DNA of 40,325 nucleotides, from NCBI GenBank assembly GCA_020631655.1, contig JAHDGV010000005.1, positions 1 to 40,325 of the forward strand, read 5' to 3'. Below are positions 8,183-16,966 of this stretch, piece by piece. Position 1 is the stretch's first letter, and each line of letters opens with the position of its first letter. A model generated the notes under the pieces. That model was not told the DNA's origin. It ran no database searches and was given only the letters and a program-made list of their open reading frames with translations. This DNA is from Chloroflexota bacterium. Lineage in GTDB: Bacteria > Chloroflexota > Anaerolineae > Promineifilales > Promineifilaceae. Made by a program: the position numbers and the translations under genes.

Positions 8183-9307
8183 CTAGAATAATCCGTTGAT
8201 GGTATTTAAAATCCCATCAAACACGCCCTCTTCAGCCAAAACGATGAAGATACCGGTGACGATTACATTGAGTACCGCAATAGGTAAAAGCGTTTTCCAG
8301 CCAAGATCCATCAATTGGTCATACCGCATCCGAGGCCATGAAGCCCGGATCCAGATCATGATGAACAAGCTGAACAAAATTTTGATAATTAGATACAGTG
8401 GTCCAAGCATTGGAGCCGCATCTAAGAACGGGCCATGGTAGCCACCCAAGAACAGGGTTGCCCAAATCGCACTGAAGATAATCATCTTCATGTACTCAGC
8501 CATCATGAACATCGCGAAACGCATCCCTGCATATTCAACGTTGTATCCAGAGGATAGCTCCTGCTCAGCTTCGAGCAGGTCAAATGGAGCCCGTTGTAGC
8601 TCGGCTAATGCTCCAATAAAGAACAAAATACCAGCGATTGGTTGCAATAAGATGAACCAAGCAGAGTCGATTTGAGCTTGAACGATATCGTTAAGGTTAA
8701 GCGAGCCGGCGATCATGACGGGAATCAGCAAAGTCAAACCAAGTGACAATTCATAGCTGATCATCTGAGCCGTTGAGCGAATACCGCCCAAAATCGCATA
8801 TTTCGAGTTAGATGCCCATCCGGCCAATACCACACCGTAAACTTCGATAGAGGTAATCGCCAAAATGAAGAGGAGTGCGATGTTTAGACCTGGGGCAATG
8901 GCAAGATATTCATAGCGTCCCAAATAGTCAGGAACCAGTTCCCACAACCAAGGGATTCGTGGGGCCCATGGAATCACGGCCAAACTAAACACGGCCGGAG
9001 CCACGGTCAGCATCGGAGCCAGATTGTAAACAACAGGATCAACGTGTGTTGGGGTCAAGTCTTCTTTCATGAACAACTTAACCGCGTCAGCCAATGGCTG
9101 CATCACACCACCCAGCAAACGGCGTTCCGATTGCCCACGACGTGGAATGGGGATGTATCCTGCCCGGTTTGGACCAACTCGCACCTGCATGCGAGCCAGC
9201 AACTTACGCTCAAGAAGCGTTGAATATGCAAATCCGGTGATCACCACAAAAACGATGATCCCTGCAACTGCTAGAGTTTGTAATGCGATTTGGCCTGCTA
9301 TACCCAT
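8183..9307 (-). CDS. nuoH: NADH-quinone oxidoreductase subunit H
   Basis: NuoH forms much of the quinone chamber at the junction of the two complex I arms. It has about eight TM helices. Family motifs seen are LLERKLLARMQVRVGPNRAG, GVMQPLADAVKLFMKED, ELQRAPFDLLEAEQELSSGYNVEYAGMRFAMFMMAEY and WIRASWPRMRYDQLMDLGWK. The 374-residue length is slightly above the usual 320-350. No Shine-Dalgarno is visible: the ATG follows directly on a degenerate repeat (AATCGTAAATC...CAATCAAAATT), the same kind of element as before nuoF. Confidence 0.97.
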   Translation of the reverse strand: MGIAGQIALQTLAVAGIIVFVVITGFAYSTLLERKLLARMQVRVGPNRAGYIPIPRRGQSERRLLGGVMQPLADAVKLFMKEDLTPTHVDPVVYNLAPMLTVAPAVFSLAVIPWAPRIPWLWELVPDYLGRYEYLAIAPGLNIALLFILAITSIEVYGVVLAGWASNSKYAILGGIRSTAQMISYELSLGLTLLIPVMIAGSLNLNDIVQAQIDSAWFILLQPIAGILFFIGALAELQRAPFDLLEAEQELSSGYNVEYAGMRFAMFMMAEYMKMIIFSAIWATLFLGGYHGPFLDAAPMLGPLYLIIKILFSLFIMIWIRASWPRMRYDQLMDLGWKTLLPIAVLNVIVTGIFIVLAEEGVFDGILNTINGLF

Positions 9308-9387
9308 AATTTTGATTGGGGATTTAAGATTTACGATTCAGGTTGCTTTAGCGAAACCGTATCGTAAATCCAAAATCGTAAATCGGT
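9308..9387. repeat. Word-like GATTTACGAT/ATCGTAAATC intergenic element before nuoH
   Basis: The nuoG-nuoH gap carries GATTTACGAT at 9328-9337 and its perfect complement ATCGTAAATC at 9361-9370, repeated again at 9375-9384. The loop holds a smaller imperfect hairpin (GGTTGC-TTTA-GCGAAACC). The element abuts the nuoH ATG on the minus strand. A related sequence precedes nuoF at 13201-13240. Confidence 0.7.
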
Positions 9388-11907
9388 TTATCCTTTAGTA
9401 ATTTCCGCGTCGATCACACCCGCTACGTGCGGCACACCGTTAAGCAGCGCAACACCTTGTGGAGCTACACCGTTTACGTATGCTTGGAGTGTCATCGTTT
9501 CACCATTCACCCGAACTTGAACTTCATCACCCGTAGCGATGCCATTAGCATCAGCTTCGTTGATCATAATGCGTGGCGTCGCCATGCGTGGCTCAAGCAG
9601 TTCAGAGTGCTGTAGCAAACTGCCATTGGTGTAAAGCGCCGCGGTGCGAATGGTCGCAATTCCGCTCACTTTTGATGATTTTGCATCTGGGATATCCAAT
9701 GAGGTGACTTCGCCAGACTCAGCCGCCGATGCCCATTGTTGTCCCATGCCATGTTTATTTTCGTACGAGTTACCGCCGTAGTACAGATCAGCGCCGCCCA
9801 CATCTGGGAACTGTTTTTCTACCTGTGCCAATGAGCGATAATCCATCCCTTTGTATTGGGCAACTCCGGCCGCAATTGCTTTCTTAAAGACAAGGCTCGC
9901 AGCCATTTTCGGCTTATCGCCACCCATCTTTTCGTTAAGCATGCCGATAATTTGCCAATCCGCCTTGCTTTTACCCATTGGGGCAATTGCAGGGTAGTAA
10001 AGTTGAATACGACGTTCACCATTGGTGAAGGTCCCATCCCGCTCGGCCCAGCTTTGTGCTGGCAAAACAACATCAGCAAGTTCGGCCGTGGCGTTCATGA
10101 ACAGCTCTTGAACAACCATGAAGCCAACATTTTTGCGGCCGTTCATCAAGCCATCACCTACAGGGTCAGCACCCATCACATAAAGTGCATCTGCACCGCT
10201 TTCATAAATATCAGCGGCCGATTTTCCAGCTTTGTCCAATGCTTTATAGCCAGGACCAAATGCTGGATGGATGCCCATGTCCCATGCACCTTGAGTGTTG
10301 TTATGTGGCCAGACGGCAATCAAACCGTTGTTTGCTTTGCCAACATTGCCATTTACAAGCAACACATTCGCCAAAATGCGAGACAATGAATCTGTTTCTT
10401 CGTAGGTAAGACCTTCAAATCCGTAGAAAGCAACAACGTTTTCTGCATCAGCAATTGCGCTTGCAATTGCACCAACGCCATCTTTGGCTTTTTGGTCAGA
10501 TACGTTGAGCGCATTAAGCAACGCACGTGCAGTGTCGATTGCGTCTCCCGGTTTGTAGAGTGTGGTTTCAGCCGCAACTGCGTCTAAGCGAGTTTCACGA
10601 ACATTAAAGGTAAACACTTTTGCGCCACGTTGTGCCGCTTGTTTCACCCGTAACCACCAGATCGGTGCTTCTTCGTGCAGGTCACTCGCAAATACAATGA
10701 CCGCATCTCCAGCGCCCATGTCTGCTAAGTTGGTTCCGGTTCCAACACCCACTTGTGCGGTCACATCCCCACCAGCAATCCGGCCGTTGGCCAAATCGAT
10801 GTTGTTGGTGCCAACGGTGTTGCGCATCATGTCTTGGAATGCGAACAAGTCTTCGTTGCTCATCCGATCGCCAGACAATCCGGCCGCATTTGATCCGGCC
10901 GCTTTAAATTTGTCAGCAACTAAGCTTAGCGCTTCGTCCCAAGATGCCGCCTGCAATTCACCATTTTTACGAACCATTGGAGTCATTAAACGGCCGTCAG
11001 CATCAGCAAAGTGATGTCCGAAGCGGGTCCGGTCAGAAATCCAAATTTCGTTAACCTGTTCGTTTTGGCGCGGCATGATCCGTTTGATCACAACCCGGCC
11101 GCCAGATTTCGCTTCTTGGCGGGTAGACATGGTGATGTTTTCACCTTCTGGGCCATGTGGCGAAATTGATGCAACAGGTCTTAATTCCCAAGGACGCGCA
11201 CCAAAGCGGAAGTCATTGGTGGTCAAAGCACCTACCGGGCAAATGTCTGTCGTGTTTCCTGACCAGTAGCTGTCAAAGCCAGGGTCAGAATAGGTGATAA
11301 TTTCAAGTTTACGGCCGCGGTTGTGGAACCCAAGCACAGGATCATCTACCACTTCATCTTGGAATCGAACGCAACGGGCACATTGGATGCACCGCTCACG
11401 GTCCAGGGCGATCAAATCACCCAAAGGCACGTGCTTATCGTTCTTCATCTTTTGATCAAATGGGAAATGGCTGTCGCCCAAACCATGAGCCATCGTTAGA
11501 TTCTGTAGCGGGCACTCTCCACCTTTGTCACAAATTGGACAGTCAAGCGGATGGCTGGTAAGCAAGAATTCGATGACAGTGTTGCGCGCGTCCAAAACCC
11601 CTTCGGTGTTGGTACGAACGTTCATCCCATCTGCCACACGAACCGTACAACCGGTTTGCATACCGCGTCCCCAGTTGATTTTTTGAGTCCCGTCATCATC
11701 CATGACCGGTTCACGTGTTTCACGATCAAACATCGGCATACCGATATCAACCAAACACATGCGGCACATGCCAACTGGCTCTAGTTTAGGATGATGGCAG
11801 AAAACCGGAATATCAACGTCAACCATTTTGGCTGCGTCTACAACGGTTAACCCTTTTGGAACTTCGGCCTCGATGCCGTCTACAATTATGTTTACAGTTT
11901 CAGACAT
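9388..11907 (-). CDS. nuoG: NADH-quinone oxidoreductase subunit G
   Basis: NuoG is the large iron-sulfur subunit of the NADH-oxidising module. The N-terminal 2Fe-2S domain is recognisable (VFCHHPKLEPVGMCRMCLVDIG). It is followed by CPICDKGGECPLQNLTMAHG with the His-Cys region, the ferredoxin-like CIQCARCVRFQDEV and TTDICPVGALT. The rest (about residues 230-740) is a molybdopterin-oxidoreductase-like fold that holds no cofactor in complex I. The C-terminal part (NEADANGIATGDEVQVRVNGETMTLQAYV) is a molybdopterin dinucleotide-binding-like beta barrel. At 839 residues it is in the normal range. It follows nuoF by 24 bases with no clear ribosome site. Confidence 0.97.
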   Translation of the reverse strand: MSETVNIIVDGIEAEVPKGLTVVDAAKMVDVDIPVFCHHPKLEPVGMCRMCLVDIGMPMFDRETREPVMDDDGTQKINWGRGMQTGCTVRVADGMNVRTNTEGVLDARNTVIEFLLTSHPLDCPICDKGGECPLQNLTMAHGLGDSHFPFDQKMKNDKHVPLGDLIALDRERCIQCARCVRFQDEVVDDPVLGFHNRGRKLEIITYSDPGFDSYWSGNTTDICPVGALTTNDFRFGARPWELRPVASISPHGPEGENITMSTRQEAKSGGRVVIKRIMPRQNEQVNEIWISDRTRFGHHFADADGRLMTPMVRKNGELQAASWDEALSLVADKFKAAGSNAAGLSGDRMSNEDLFAFQDMMRNTVGTNNIDLANGRIAGGDVTAQVGVGTGTNLADMGAGDAVIVFASDLHEEAPIWWLRVKQAAQRGAKVFTFNVRETRLDAVAAETTLYKPGDAIDTARALLNALNVSDQKAKDGVGAIASAIADAENVVAFYGFEGLTYEETDSLSRILANVLLVNGNVGKANNGLIAVWPHNNTQGAWDMGIHPAFGPGYKALDKAGKSAADIYESGADALYVMGADPVGDGLMNGRKNVGFMVVQELFMNATAELADVVLPAQSWAERDGTFTNGERRIQLYYPAIAPMGKSKADWQIIGMLNEKMGGDKPKMAASLVFKKAIAAGVAQYKGMDYRSLAQVEKQFPDVGGADLYYGGNSYENKHGMGQQWASAAESGEVTSLDIPDAKSSKVSGIATIRTAALYTNGSLLQHSELLEPRMATPRIMINEADANGIATGDEVQVRVNGETMTLQAYVNGVAPQGVALLNGVPHVAGVIDAEITKG

Positions 11908-11931
11908 AGTCTTTTTTAGCTGGATAAAGCT

Positions 11932-13200
11932 CTAGTCGGCCGGAACCGCTTCAGCTTGTCTTACTTTAGCCACATACTCACTACGGAAATGTTTGAGCGT
12001 GCCAATTACCGGGCTAACAGCAAATTCGCCTAATGCACACAGGCATTTGCCCTGCATTGAGTGAGCCACCCGATCTAATGTTTTAATATCTTCTTCAGTG
12101 CCGTGTCCTTCCATAATGCGGTGGAGCGTTTTCTCCAACCAGAAGGTTCCTTCGCGACACGGGGTACATTTACCACATGATTCATGTTTGAAGAAATGGG
12201 TCATTTTCAGTGCGGCCCATACCATATCGGTGTCCTCATCCATCACGATGACAGATGCAGATCCCATCATTGAACCATAGTCGTTCAACCCTTCAAACGA
12301 GACGTTTCCGTCCAATGCGTCTGGCAATACTACAGGACCAGATCCGCCTGATGGCAATAGAGCTTTAAACTCTTTGCCGTCACGCATCCCTTGGCAGTAC
12401 TCATCACCGTAAATCAGCTCACGATAAGTCACTTTGCCCATTTCAACTTCGTAGTTGCCGGGGCGAGCCACATGGCCACTCATACATACGATTTTGACAC
12501 CGTTGCTTTGATCTGTACCCAAGTTGGCATACCAGTCAGCACCATTCACCATGGTTGGTGGAACGTTTGCTAAGGTCTCTACATTGTTAACAACAGTTGG
12601 TTTGTCATAGGCTCCAGCTTGTGCTGGGAAAGGTGGCTTAGACCAAGGTTGGCCCAAGTTACCCATTAATGAGTTCAGCAGAGCGGTTTCTTCGCCGCAA
12701 ATGTATGCACCAGCTCCAAAGTGATTGTGATAATCACAGTCAAAGCCACTCCCTAAAATGTTTTTGCCCAAGTAACCGGCTTTGTATGCATCTTTGATCG
12801 CTTTCTCGGCCGGATATGCAGCATCCATGTACTCACCACGCCAGTAGCAGTACACCATGTCAGCGCCTACAGCATAAGCAGCAATCAAAGCGCCTTCAAT
12901 AACTTGATGCGGGTTGCCTTCAAGAATCTCGCGGTCTTTGAACGTGCCGGTTTCCGATTCGTCGTTATTGATAACGATGTATTTTTGGCCGTCACCTTTG
13001 GGCATAAAGCTCCATTTGATACCGGCTGGGAAACCTGCCCCACCGCGACCTCGAATACCGGCCGCCTTAATTTCGTTTACAACTTCTTCGGGGGTCATGC
13101 TCAACGCTTTTTTGAGCCCTTCGTACCCGCCGTTCTTTACGTAAACGTCTAGTTCTTTAATATTCTCTACATCTCTGTGCCGTAAAATTACATGAGCCAT
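11932..13200 (-). CDS. nuoF: NADH-quinone oxidoreductase subunit F (NADH/FMN-binding)
   Basis: NuoF binds NADH, FMN and cluster N3, and is where electrons enter complex I. Motifs present are GIRGRGGAGFPAGIKWSFMP for nucleotide binding, YIVINNDESETGTFKDREI, GAGAYICGEETALLNSLMG, and the cluster ligands ESCGKCTPCREGTFWL plus a downstream CLCALGEFA. The track start at 13242 would prepend MVGSILNRKSTIKI, which is translated from a repeat-like intergenic element. ATG at 13200 (MAHVILRHRDVENIKELDVYV) gives 422 residues and fits the family. No Shine-Dalgarno is visible before that start. Confidence 0.96.
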   Translation of the reverse strand: MAHVILRHRDVENIKELDVYVKNGGYEGLKKALSMTPEEVVNEIKAAGIRGRGGAGFPAGIKWSFMPKGDGQKYIVINNDESETGTFKDREILEGNPHQVIEGALIAAYAVGADMVYCYWRGEYMDAAYPAEKAIKDAYKAGYLGKNILGSGFDCDYHNHFGAGAYICGEETALLNSLMGNLGQPWSKPPFPAQAGAYDKPTVVNNVETLANVPPTMVNGADWYANLGTDQSNGVKIVCMSGHVARPGNYEVEMGKVTYRELIYGDEYCQGMRDGKEFKALLPSGGSGPVVLPDALDGNVSFEGLNDYGSMMGSASVIVMDEDTDMVWAALKMTHFFKHESCGKCTPCREGTFWLEKTLHRIMEGHGTEEDIKTLDRVAHSMQGKCLCALGEFAVSPVIGTLKHFRSEYVAKVRQAEAVPAD

Positions 13201-13281
13201 AATCTTGATTGTCGATTTACGGTTTAGGATTGACCCAACCACCGTTTATCGATACTTGTACCTTCATACTTTCCACTAAGC
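13201..13281. repeat. Word-like intergenic element before nuoF, related to the nuoH element
   Basis: On the minus strand the sequence before the nuoF start reads AATCCTAAACCGTAAATCGACAATCAAGATT-ATGG. The nuoH start is preceded by AATCGTAAATCTTAAATCCCCAATCAAAATT-ATGG. The two share the words TAAATC and CAATCAA-ATT in the same order and the same contact with the start codon, so they look like copies of one degenerate element. Confidence 0.6.
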
Positions 13282-13818
13282 CTAGTGGTGAGTTTGGATT
13301 AAAATCTTATCTACAACCGTTGGTTCGCTATCACCAGCGGCCGCTTTGGCACGATAATCCGCGATTAGTTGGTCAAATTTTGCTTCGTCTAGATTCTCAT
13401 GGAACTTGAGATTACATTGCAACATAGGAGCCCGATCACAGGCACCCAAGCACATCACATTTTTTAATGTAAACATGCCATCTTCTGTGGTTCCTTCAAG
13501 ATCGATGCCAAGTTTGCCTTCAGCCATCTTGATGAACTCGTCTGCACCTCGCAATGCACACGCTAAGTCGTTGCAAACTTCTAGAACGTACTTGCCGACC
13601 TCTTCTTCATAATAAAGAGAGTAGAAGCCTGCAATACCGCGAACGTGGGTTGGATCACAGCCGATGATCTCAGCCACTTCTTTCATCGCCTCTTCGCTTG
13701 AATACCCATACTCTTGTTGAGCAATGTGTAGCAACGGCAATACGGCCGATTTACGTTGGTCGGCCGGATACCGTTCAAAGAGCGATTCGATTTCTTTTGC
13801 GTATTTCTCTGCAATCAT
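13282..13818 (-). CDS. nuoE: NADH-quinone oxidoreductase subunit E
   Basis: NuoE is the thioredoxin-fold subunit carrying 2Fe-2S cluster N1a. It contains SAVLPLLHIAQQEYGYSSEEAMKEVAEIIGCDPTHVRGIAGFYSLYYEE. Ligand cysteines are in EVCNDLACALRGADE and NVMCLGACDRAPMLQCN; the first set is CNDLAC, within the spacing range of the family. The track start is TTG at 13836 inside nuoD. ATG at 13818 (MIAEKYAKEIESLFERYP), with AGAAG just upstream, is more likely and gives 178 residues and a 7-base gap from nuoD. Confidence 0.95.
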   Translation of the reverse strand: MIAEKYAKEIESLFERYPADQRKSAVLPLLHIAQQEYGYSSEEAMKEVAEIIGCDPTHVRGIAGFYSLYYEEEVGKYVLEVCNDLACALRGADEFIKMAEGKLGIDLEGTTEDGMFTLKNVMCLGACDRAPMLQCNLKFHENLDEAKFDQLIADYRAKAAAGDSEPTVVDKILIQTHH

Positions 13819-13825
13819 AATTCTT

Positions 13826-15082
13826 CTAGCGATCAATCTCGCCTAAAACAATATCGGTTGATCCGATAATCGCGATCAGGTCCGCTACATATAAATCTTT
13901 TGACAAGACGGGAATCGCCGCCAAGTTAACATACGACGGGGTCCGGAAATGAACCCGGGCCGGTTTTGCTGATCCATCTCCACGGATATAGCACATGAAC
14001 TCACCACGTGGCGATTCGATGCTTACTTTCGCGTATCCTTCAGGGGCTTTGAAGCCTTCAGTCCACAATTTGAAGTGGTGAATCACAGCTTCCATGCTTT
14101 GTCCTAGAGTAGAACGAGGCGGAGGAACAATTTTTGGATCGTTTAGGTTAAATTCTTTACCTGCTTTTGGAAGCATGTCCATACACTGCTGGATGATGCG
14201 CAAGCTTTCACGCATCTCACGCATACGGCACGAGTAACGTGCGTACACATCGCCTTCATGCTCTACAGGTACATCAAATTCAACTTCATCATATTTTAGA
14301 TACGGGAATTTTTTGCGAATGTCCCAGTCAACACCAGAACCGCGCAAACATGCACCGGTCATTCCCCACTGAATCGCATCTTCACCCGAAATTACACCAA
14401 CATCTTTGGTCCGTTTCAAAAAGATTGGATTATTGGTCAACAACCCTTCGTAGTCGTCGATGCGTGATGGCATGAAGTCTAGGAATTGGCGAACCGCATC
14501 TTCAAATTCTTCAGGCACATCGCGCCACAAACCACCCGGCCGGAAATAACTACCCATCATCCGTTGCCCAGCAACCATTTCAAACACGTCTAGAATGTAC
14601 TCGCGTTCGCGGAAGGCGTACAAGAATACGGTCATAGCCGCAAGGTCAAGGGCTGAAGTGCCTAGCCAAACCAAATGGCTAGAAATACGTTGGAGCTCAA
14701 CCAAAATCATGCGGATGAGCTGTGCGCGTGGTGGAGATTCCACACCGAGTAATTTTTCAACGGCCAAAATATAGCCGAGATTGTTTGACATTGGCGCGAG
14801 GTAATCCATGCGGTCTGTCATGACCAACCCTTTGGTATAGGTTTTGGATTCCATCGATTTTTCTACACCTGTGTGTAAAAAGCCGATGTCAGGGGCTAAA
14901 TTGACGATTCTTTCGCCATCTAGCTCAAGCAAAAGACGAAGAACACCGTGGGTTGATGGATGCTGAGGCCCCATGCTGAGAAGCATGTGCTCTTCATCTT
15001 CAATCTCCATGAGCGTGCCCATTTTGGCACGAAGCTCTTCGACTGTAATTTCTGCAACTGTATCGCCTGATGGAGCTAACAT
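13826..15082 (-). CDS. nuoD: NADH-quinone oxidoreductase subunit D
   Basis: NuoD is the 49-kDa-type subunit that forms the quinone site with NuoB and descends from hydrogenase large subunits. Family segments are clear: MGPQHPSTHGVLRLLLELDGE, DIGFLHTGVEKSMESKTY, DRMDYLAPMSNNLGYILAVEKLLG and ESPRGEFMCYIRGDGSAKPARVHFRTPSYVNL. The C-terminus IGSTDIVLGEIDR is intact. The 418-residue length is normal. NuoC and NuoD are separate genes here, unlike the fused NuoCD of E. coli. The spacing to nuoC is 19 bases. Confidence 0.97.
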   Translation of the reverse strand: MLAPSGDTVAEITVEELRAKMGTLMEIEDEEHMLLSMGPQHPSTHGVLRLLLELDGERIVNLAPDIGFLHTGVEKSMESKTYTKGLVMTDRMDYLAPMSNNLGYILAVEKLLGVESPPRAQLIRMILVELQRISSHLVWLGTSALDLAAMTVFLYAFREREYILDVFEMVAGQRMMGSYFRPGGLWRDVPEEFEDAVRQFLDFMPSRIDDYEGLLTNNPIFLKRTKDVGVISGEDAIQWGMTGACLRGSGVDWDIRKKFPYLKYDEVEFDVPVEHEGDVYARYSCRMREMRESLRIIQQCMDMLPKAGKEFNLNDPKIVPPPRSTLGQSMEAVIHHFKLWTEGFKAPEGYAKVSIESPRGEFMCYIRGDGSAKPARVHFRTPSYVNLAAIPVLSKDLYVADLIAIIGSTDIVLGEIDR

Positions 15083-15101
15083 AGTTTTTTATCCCTAACT
15101 A

Positions 15102-15641
15102 TTATTCGTCACCGATTTGTTTTTTACCGGCGTATGGCTTCTTGCCTTGAATCGCATCATAGTTGAACGAGAACTGAACTTCTTCGTAACCGAGCGGGTA
15201 ATCTTTGCGCAATGGATGGCCGACCCAGTCTTCCGGAAGGAACAAGCGACGCTGGCTGTTATTCCCTTCAAAACTGATCCCCATCAAGTCATAAACTTCC
15301 ATTTCTAACCACGTTGCGATTTTCCAAACGTCACCAACAGTTTTTGGCCCTTCGTCAGGATCCTCTACGGTTGTGCGCAGACGGAAATCATGCACGTTGT
15401 CCATAGACCGCAAATGGTAGCTAACGGCAAAACGAGGATACTCTGGCAACATGTCATCACCGACAATATCGATGATGAAGTTGTACTGGAGATCCTCGTC
15501 GTCACGCAGTAGCTGACAGATGTCATGGACAAATTCTTGCCCTACAACAACTGTAAGTTCACCCCGGAAATCTCCGGTTGACTCAACGGCTTCTGGAAAA
15601 GCCTCTTTAATTTTGCTTACTACTAAATCGTCTTGACTCAT
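15102..15641 (-). CDS. nuoC: NADH-quinone oxidoreductase subunit C
   Basis: NuoC is the 30-kDa-type peripheral subunit that holds the hydrophilic arm to NuoB and NuoD. It carries the hallmark region WLEMEVYDLMGISFEGNNSQRRLFLPEDWVGHPLRKDYPLGYEEVQF, where the ERExxDMxGIxFxGHPDLRRILxPxDWxGHPLRKDYPL pattern is well kept. Asn-Asn replaces the more usual His-Pro. Length is 179 residues. It starts six bases after nuoB ends. The C-terminal tail (KKPYAGKKQIGDE) is short and basic. Confidence 0.95.
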   Translation of the reverse strand: MSQDDLVVSKIKEAFPEAVESTGDFRGELTVVVGQEFVHDICQLLRDDEDLQYNFIIDIVGDDMLPEYPRFAVSYHLRSMDNVHDFRLRTTVEDPDEGPKTVGDVWKIATWLEMEVYDLMGISFEGNNSQRRLFLPEDWVGHPLRKDYPLGYEEVQFSFNYDAIQGKKPYAGKKQIGDE

Positions 15642-15647
15642 GATGGT

Positions 15648-16157
15648 TTATCCGCGTTCTTCGATGCTCCAAGTTTTGAAGTCTTCCTGACGGATTGATT
15701 CGTGCAGGGTCATAATGCCGTCAATCAAAGCTTCTGGACGAGGTGGGCAACCGGCCACATACACGTCAACAGGAATGATTTCGTCTACACCCTGTACGAT
15801 CGCGTAGTTGTTGAATATGCCTCCGCAACTTGCGCAGTCGCCCATAGCGATAACCCATTTGGGTTCTGGCATTTGATCATAGAGGCGGCGAACAACCGGA
15901 GCCATTTTGCGGCTTACCCGGCCGGCAACAATCATAAGGTCTGATTGGCGTGGTGATGGGCGATTAAGCTCCATACCAAAACGAGACGCATCATAATGTG
16001 AAGATTGAGACGCCATCATCTCGATAGCACAACAGGCCAAACCAAAAAGCATAGGCCACATCGCATTGGTACGTCCCCAGTTAACAAGATCCTCTAGACG
16101 GTGAGTAACAATCCCCGCCATTCCGCTTTTGTCGTTTTGTGGTGTTATTAATCCCAT
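15648..16157 (-). CDS. nuoB: NADH-quinone oxidoreductase subunit B
   Basis: NuoB binds cluster N2, the last iron-sulfur centre before quinone. Its ligands are present: the tandem cysteines in [12 protein letters not shown], the cysteines in [11 protein letters not shown] and that in [11 protein letters not shown]. The track start at 16184 is possible. ATG at 16157 ([15 protein letters not shown]) has AGGGG eight bases upstream and yields the usual length of 169. That start overlaps the end of nuoA by ten bases, indicating translational coupling. Confidence 0.96.
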   Translation of the reverse strand: MGLITPQNDKSGMAGIVTHRLEDLVNWGRTNAMWPMLFGLACCAIEMMASQSSHYDASRFGMELNRPSPRQSDLMIVAGRVSRKMAPVVRRLYDQMPEPKWVIAMGDCASCGGIFNNYAIVQGVDEIIPVDVYVAGCPPRPEALIDGIMTLHESIRQEDFKTWSIEERG

Positions 16158-16516
16158 TCGAGCAACCCCTTGCGCCAAGCCCATAAGTCACCCACGATAA
16201 ACATCGCGATGAAGATGAGTACGGCCCACAAGCCAAATAATCCTAAGTCACGCAGAGCCACTGCCCACGGCATGATTAGGATGATGTCAATATCAAATAA
16301 AATAAAAAGTACGGCTACCCGGTAAAATTTAATCGGATACCGCTTTTTAGCGTCGCCAACAGCGGTCATACCAGATTCGTATGGCTGCATTTTGCGAAAG
16401 TTATCTCTTTTTGGTGGTCCGAGGGTAACGGAAAGTGTCGGCAAAAGTACGGCTAAAAGTATGGATATACCAAGCAATACTGCGACAGGTACATATGGAA
16501 GTAAATAATCAGGCAT
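16148..16516 (-). CDS. nuoA: NADH-quinone oxidoreductase subunit A
   Basis: NuoA is a three-helix membrane subunit at the hinge between complex I arms and the first gene of this operon. The product (122 residues) has the expected [21 protein letters not shown] helix, then the conserved loop [47 protein letters not shown], which includes the acidic residues near the quinone channel. The upstream 450 bases presumably contain the operon promoter. No clear ribosome site precedes the ATG, only an A-run. Confidence 0.96.
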   Translation of the reverse strand: MPDYLLPYVPVAVLLGISILLAVLLPTLSVTLGPPKRDNFRKMQPYESGMTAVGDAKKRYPIKFYRVAVLFILFDIDIILIMPWAVALRDLGLFGLWAVLIFIAMFIVGDLWAWRKGLLEWD

Positions 16517-16966
16517 TGATTTTTTGTCTGTACTTCTTAATTCTGATTTTACCCATTAACCCGATCGGCAAAGAGTAACTTCCAGAATTTATGGTTAAAT
16601 AATTTTTGATATCCAAATAGAACTATAAAACGGCCGGGGCCGTTTTTTGTCGCATTCAAATATTAAAATTGCAAATTTTTAAACTGGCTAATGAGTGAAA
16701 CGTGAGGAGTTTGTTCATTTTATCACAATCGATCAAATTTTATCAAAAGTCAGTACAAGTGGGTAGGGAAAATTGGGCTGGTACAGCAACGCCTAATCAA
16801 ACGAATACATTTTTATGTGAAGAAACAGCCCTTTCGTTACTCCTGATGAATCGTTTTGACCCAAAATCTACAAATATTTGCGTACCTGCATTTATAAATG
16901 AATTGTAAAACTTTAATCATTTAGACCCGCCATCATTTAACACCTGACTCTGTTTTAGGGTCTAGA
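16517..16966. promoter_or_regulatory. Divergent promoter region between nuoA and the CAP-domain gene
   Basis: This 450-base AT-rich stretch must drive the nuo operon leftward and the CAP gene rightward. It contains a symmetric hairpin (AAAACGGCC-GGG-GCCGTTTTTT, about 16628-16648) about 110 bases before nuoA. A 7-bp inverted repeat (TAGACCC at 16922-16928, GGGTCTA at 16958-16964) ends just before the CAP start codon. A weak nuo promoter candidate on the minus strand is TTGGAT, 17 bases, CATAAA. The 68-aa plus ORF at 16702 shows no family features. Confidence 0.4.
16628..16649. terminator. Symmetric terminator-like hairpin upstream of nuoA
   Basis: AAAACGGCC-GGG-GCCGTTTTTT forms a near-perfect hairpin bordered by A-run and T-run, so it could act in either direction. 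No gene ends nearby on the plus strand. On the minus strand it would lie ahead of nuoA, either insulating the operon from antisense reading or acting in its leader. The function is uncertain. Confidence 0.5.

Noticed and set aside
16702-16908. 68-aa plus-strand ORF in the nuoA-CAP intergenic region
   Set aside because: AT-rich, no recognisable domain and no ribosome site; more likely chance in promoter DNA.
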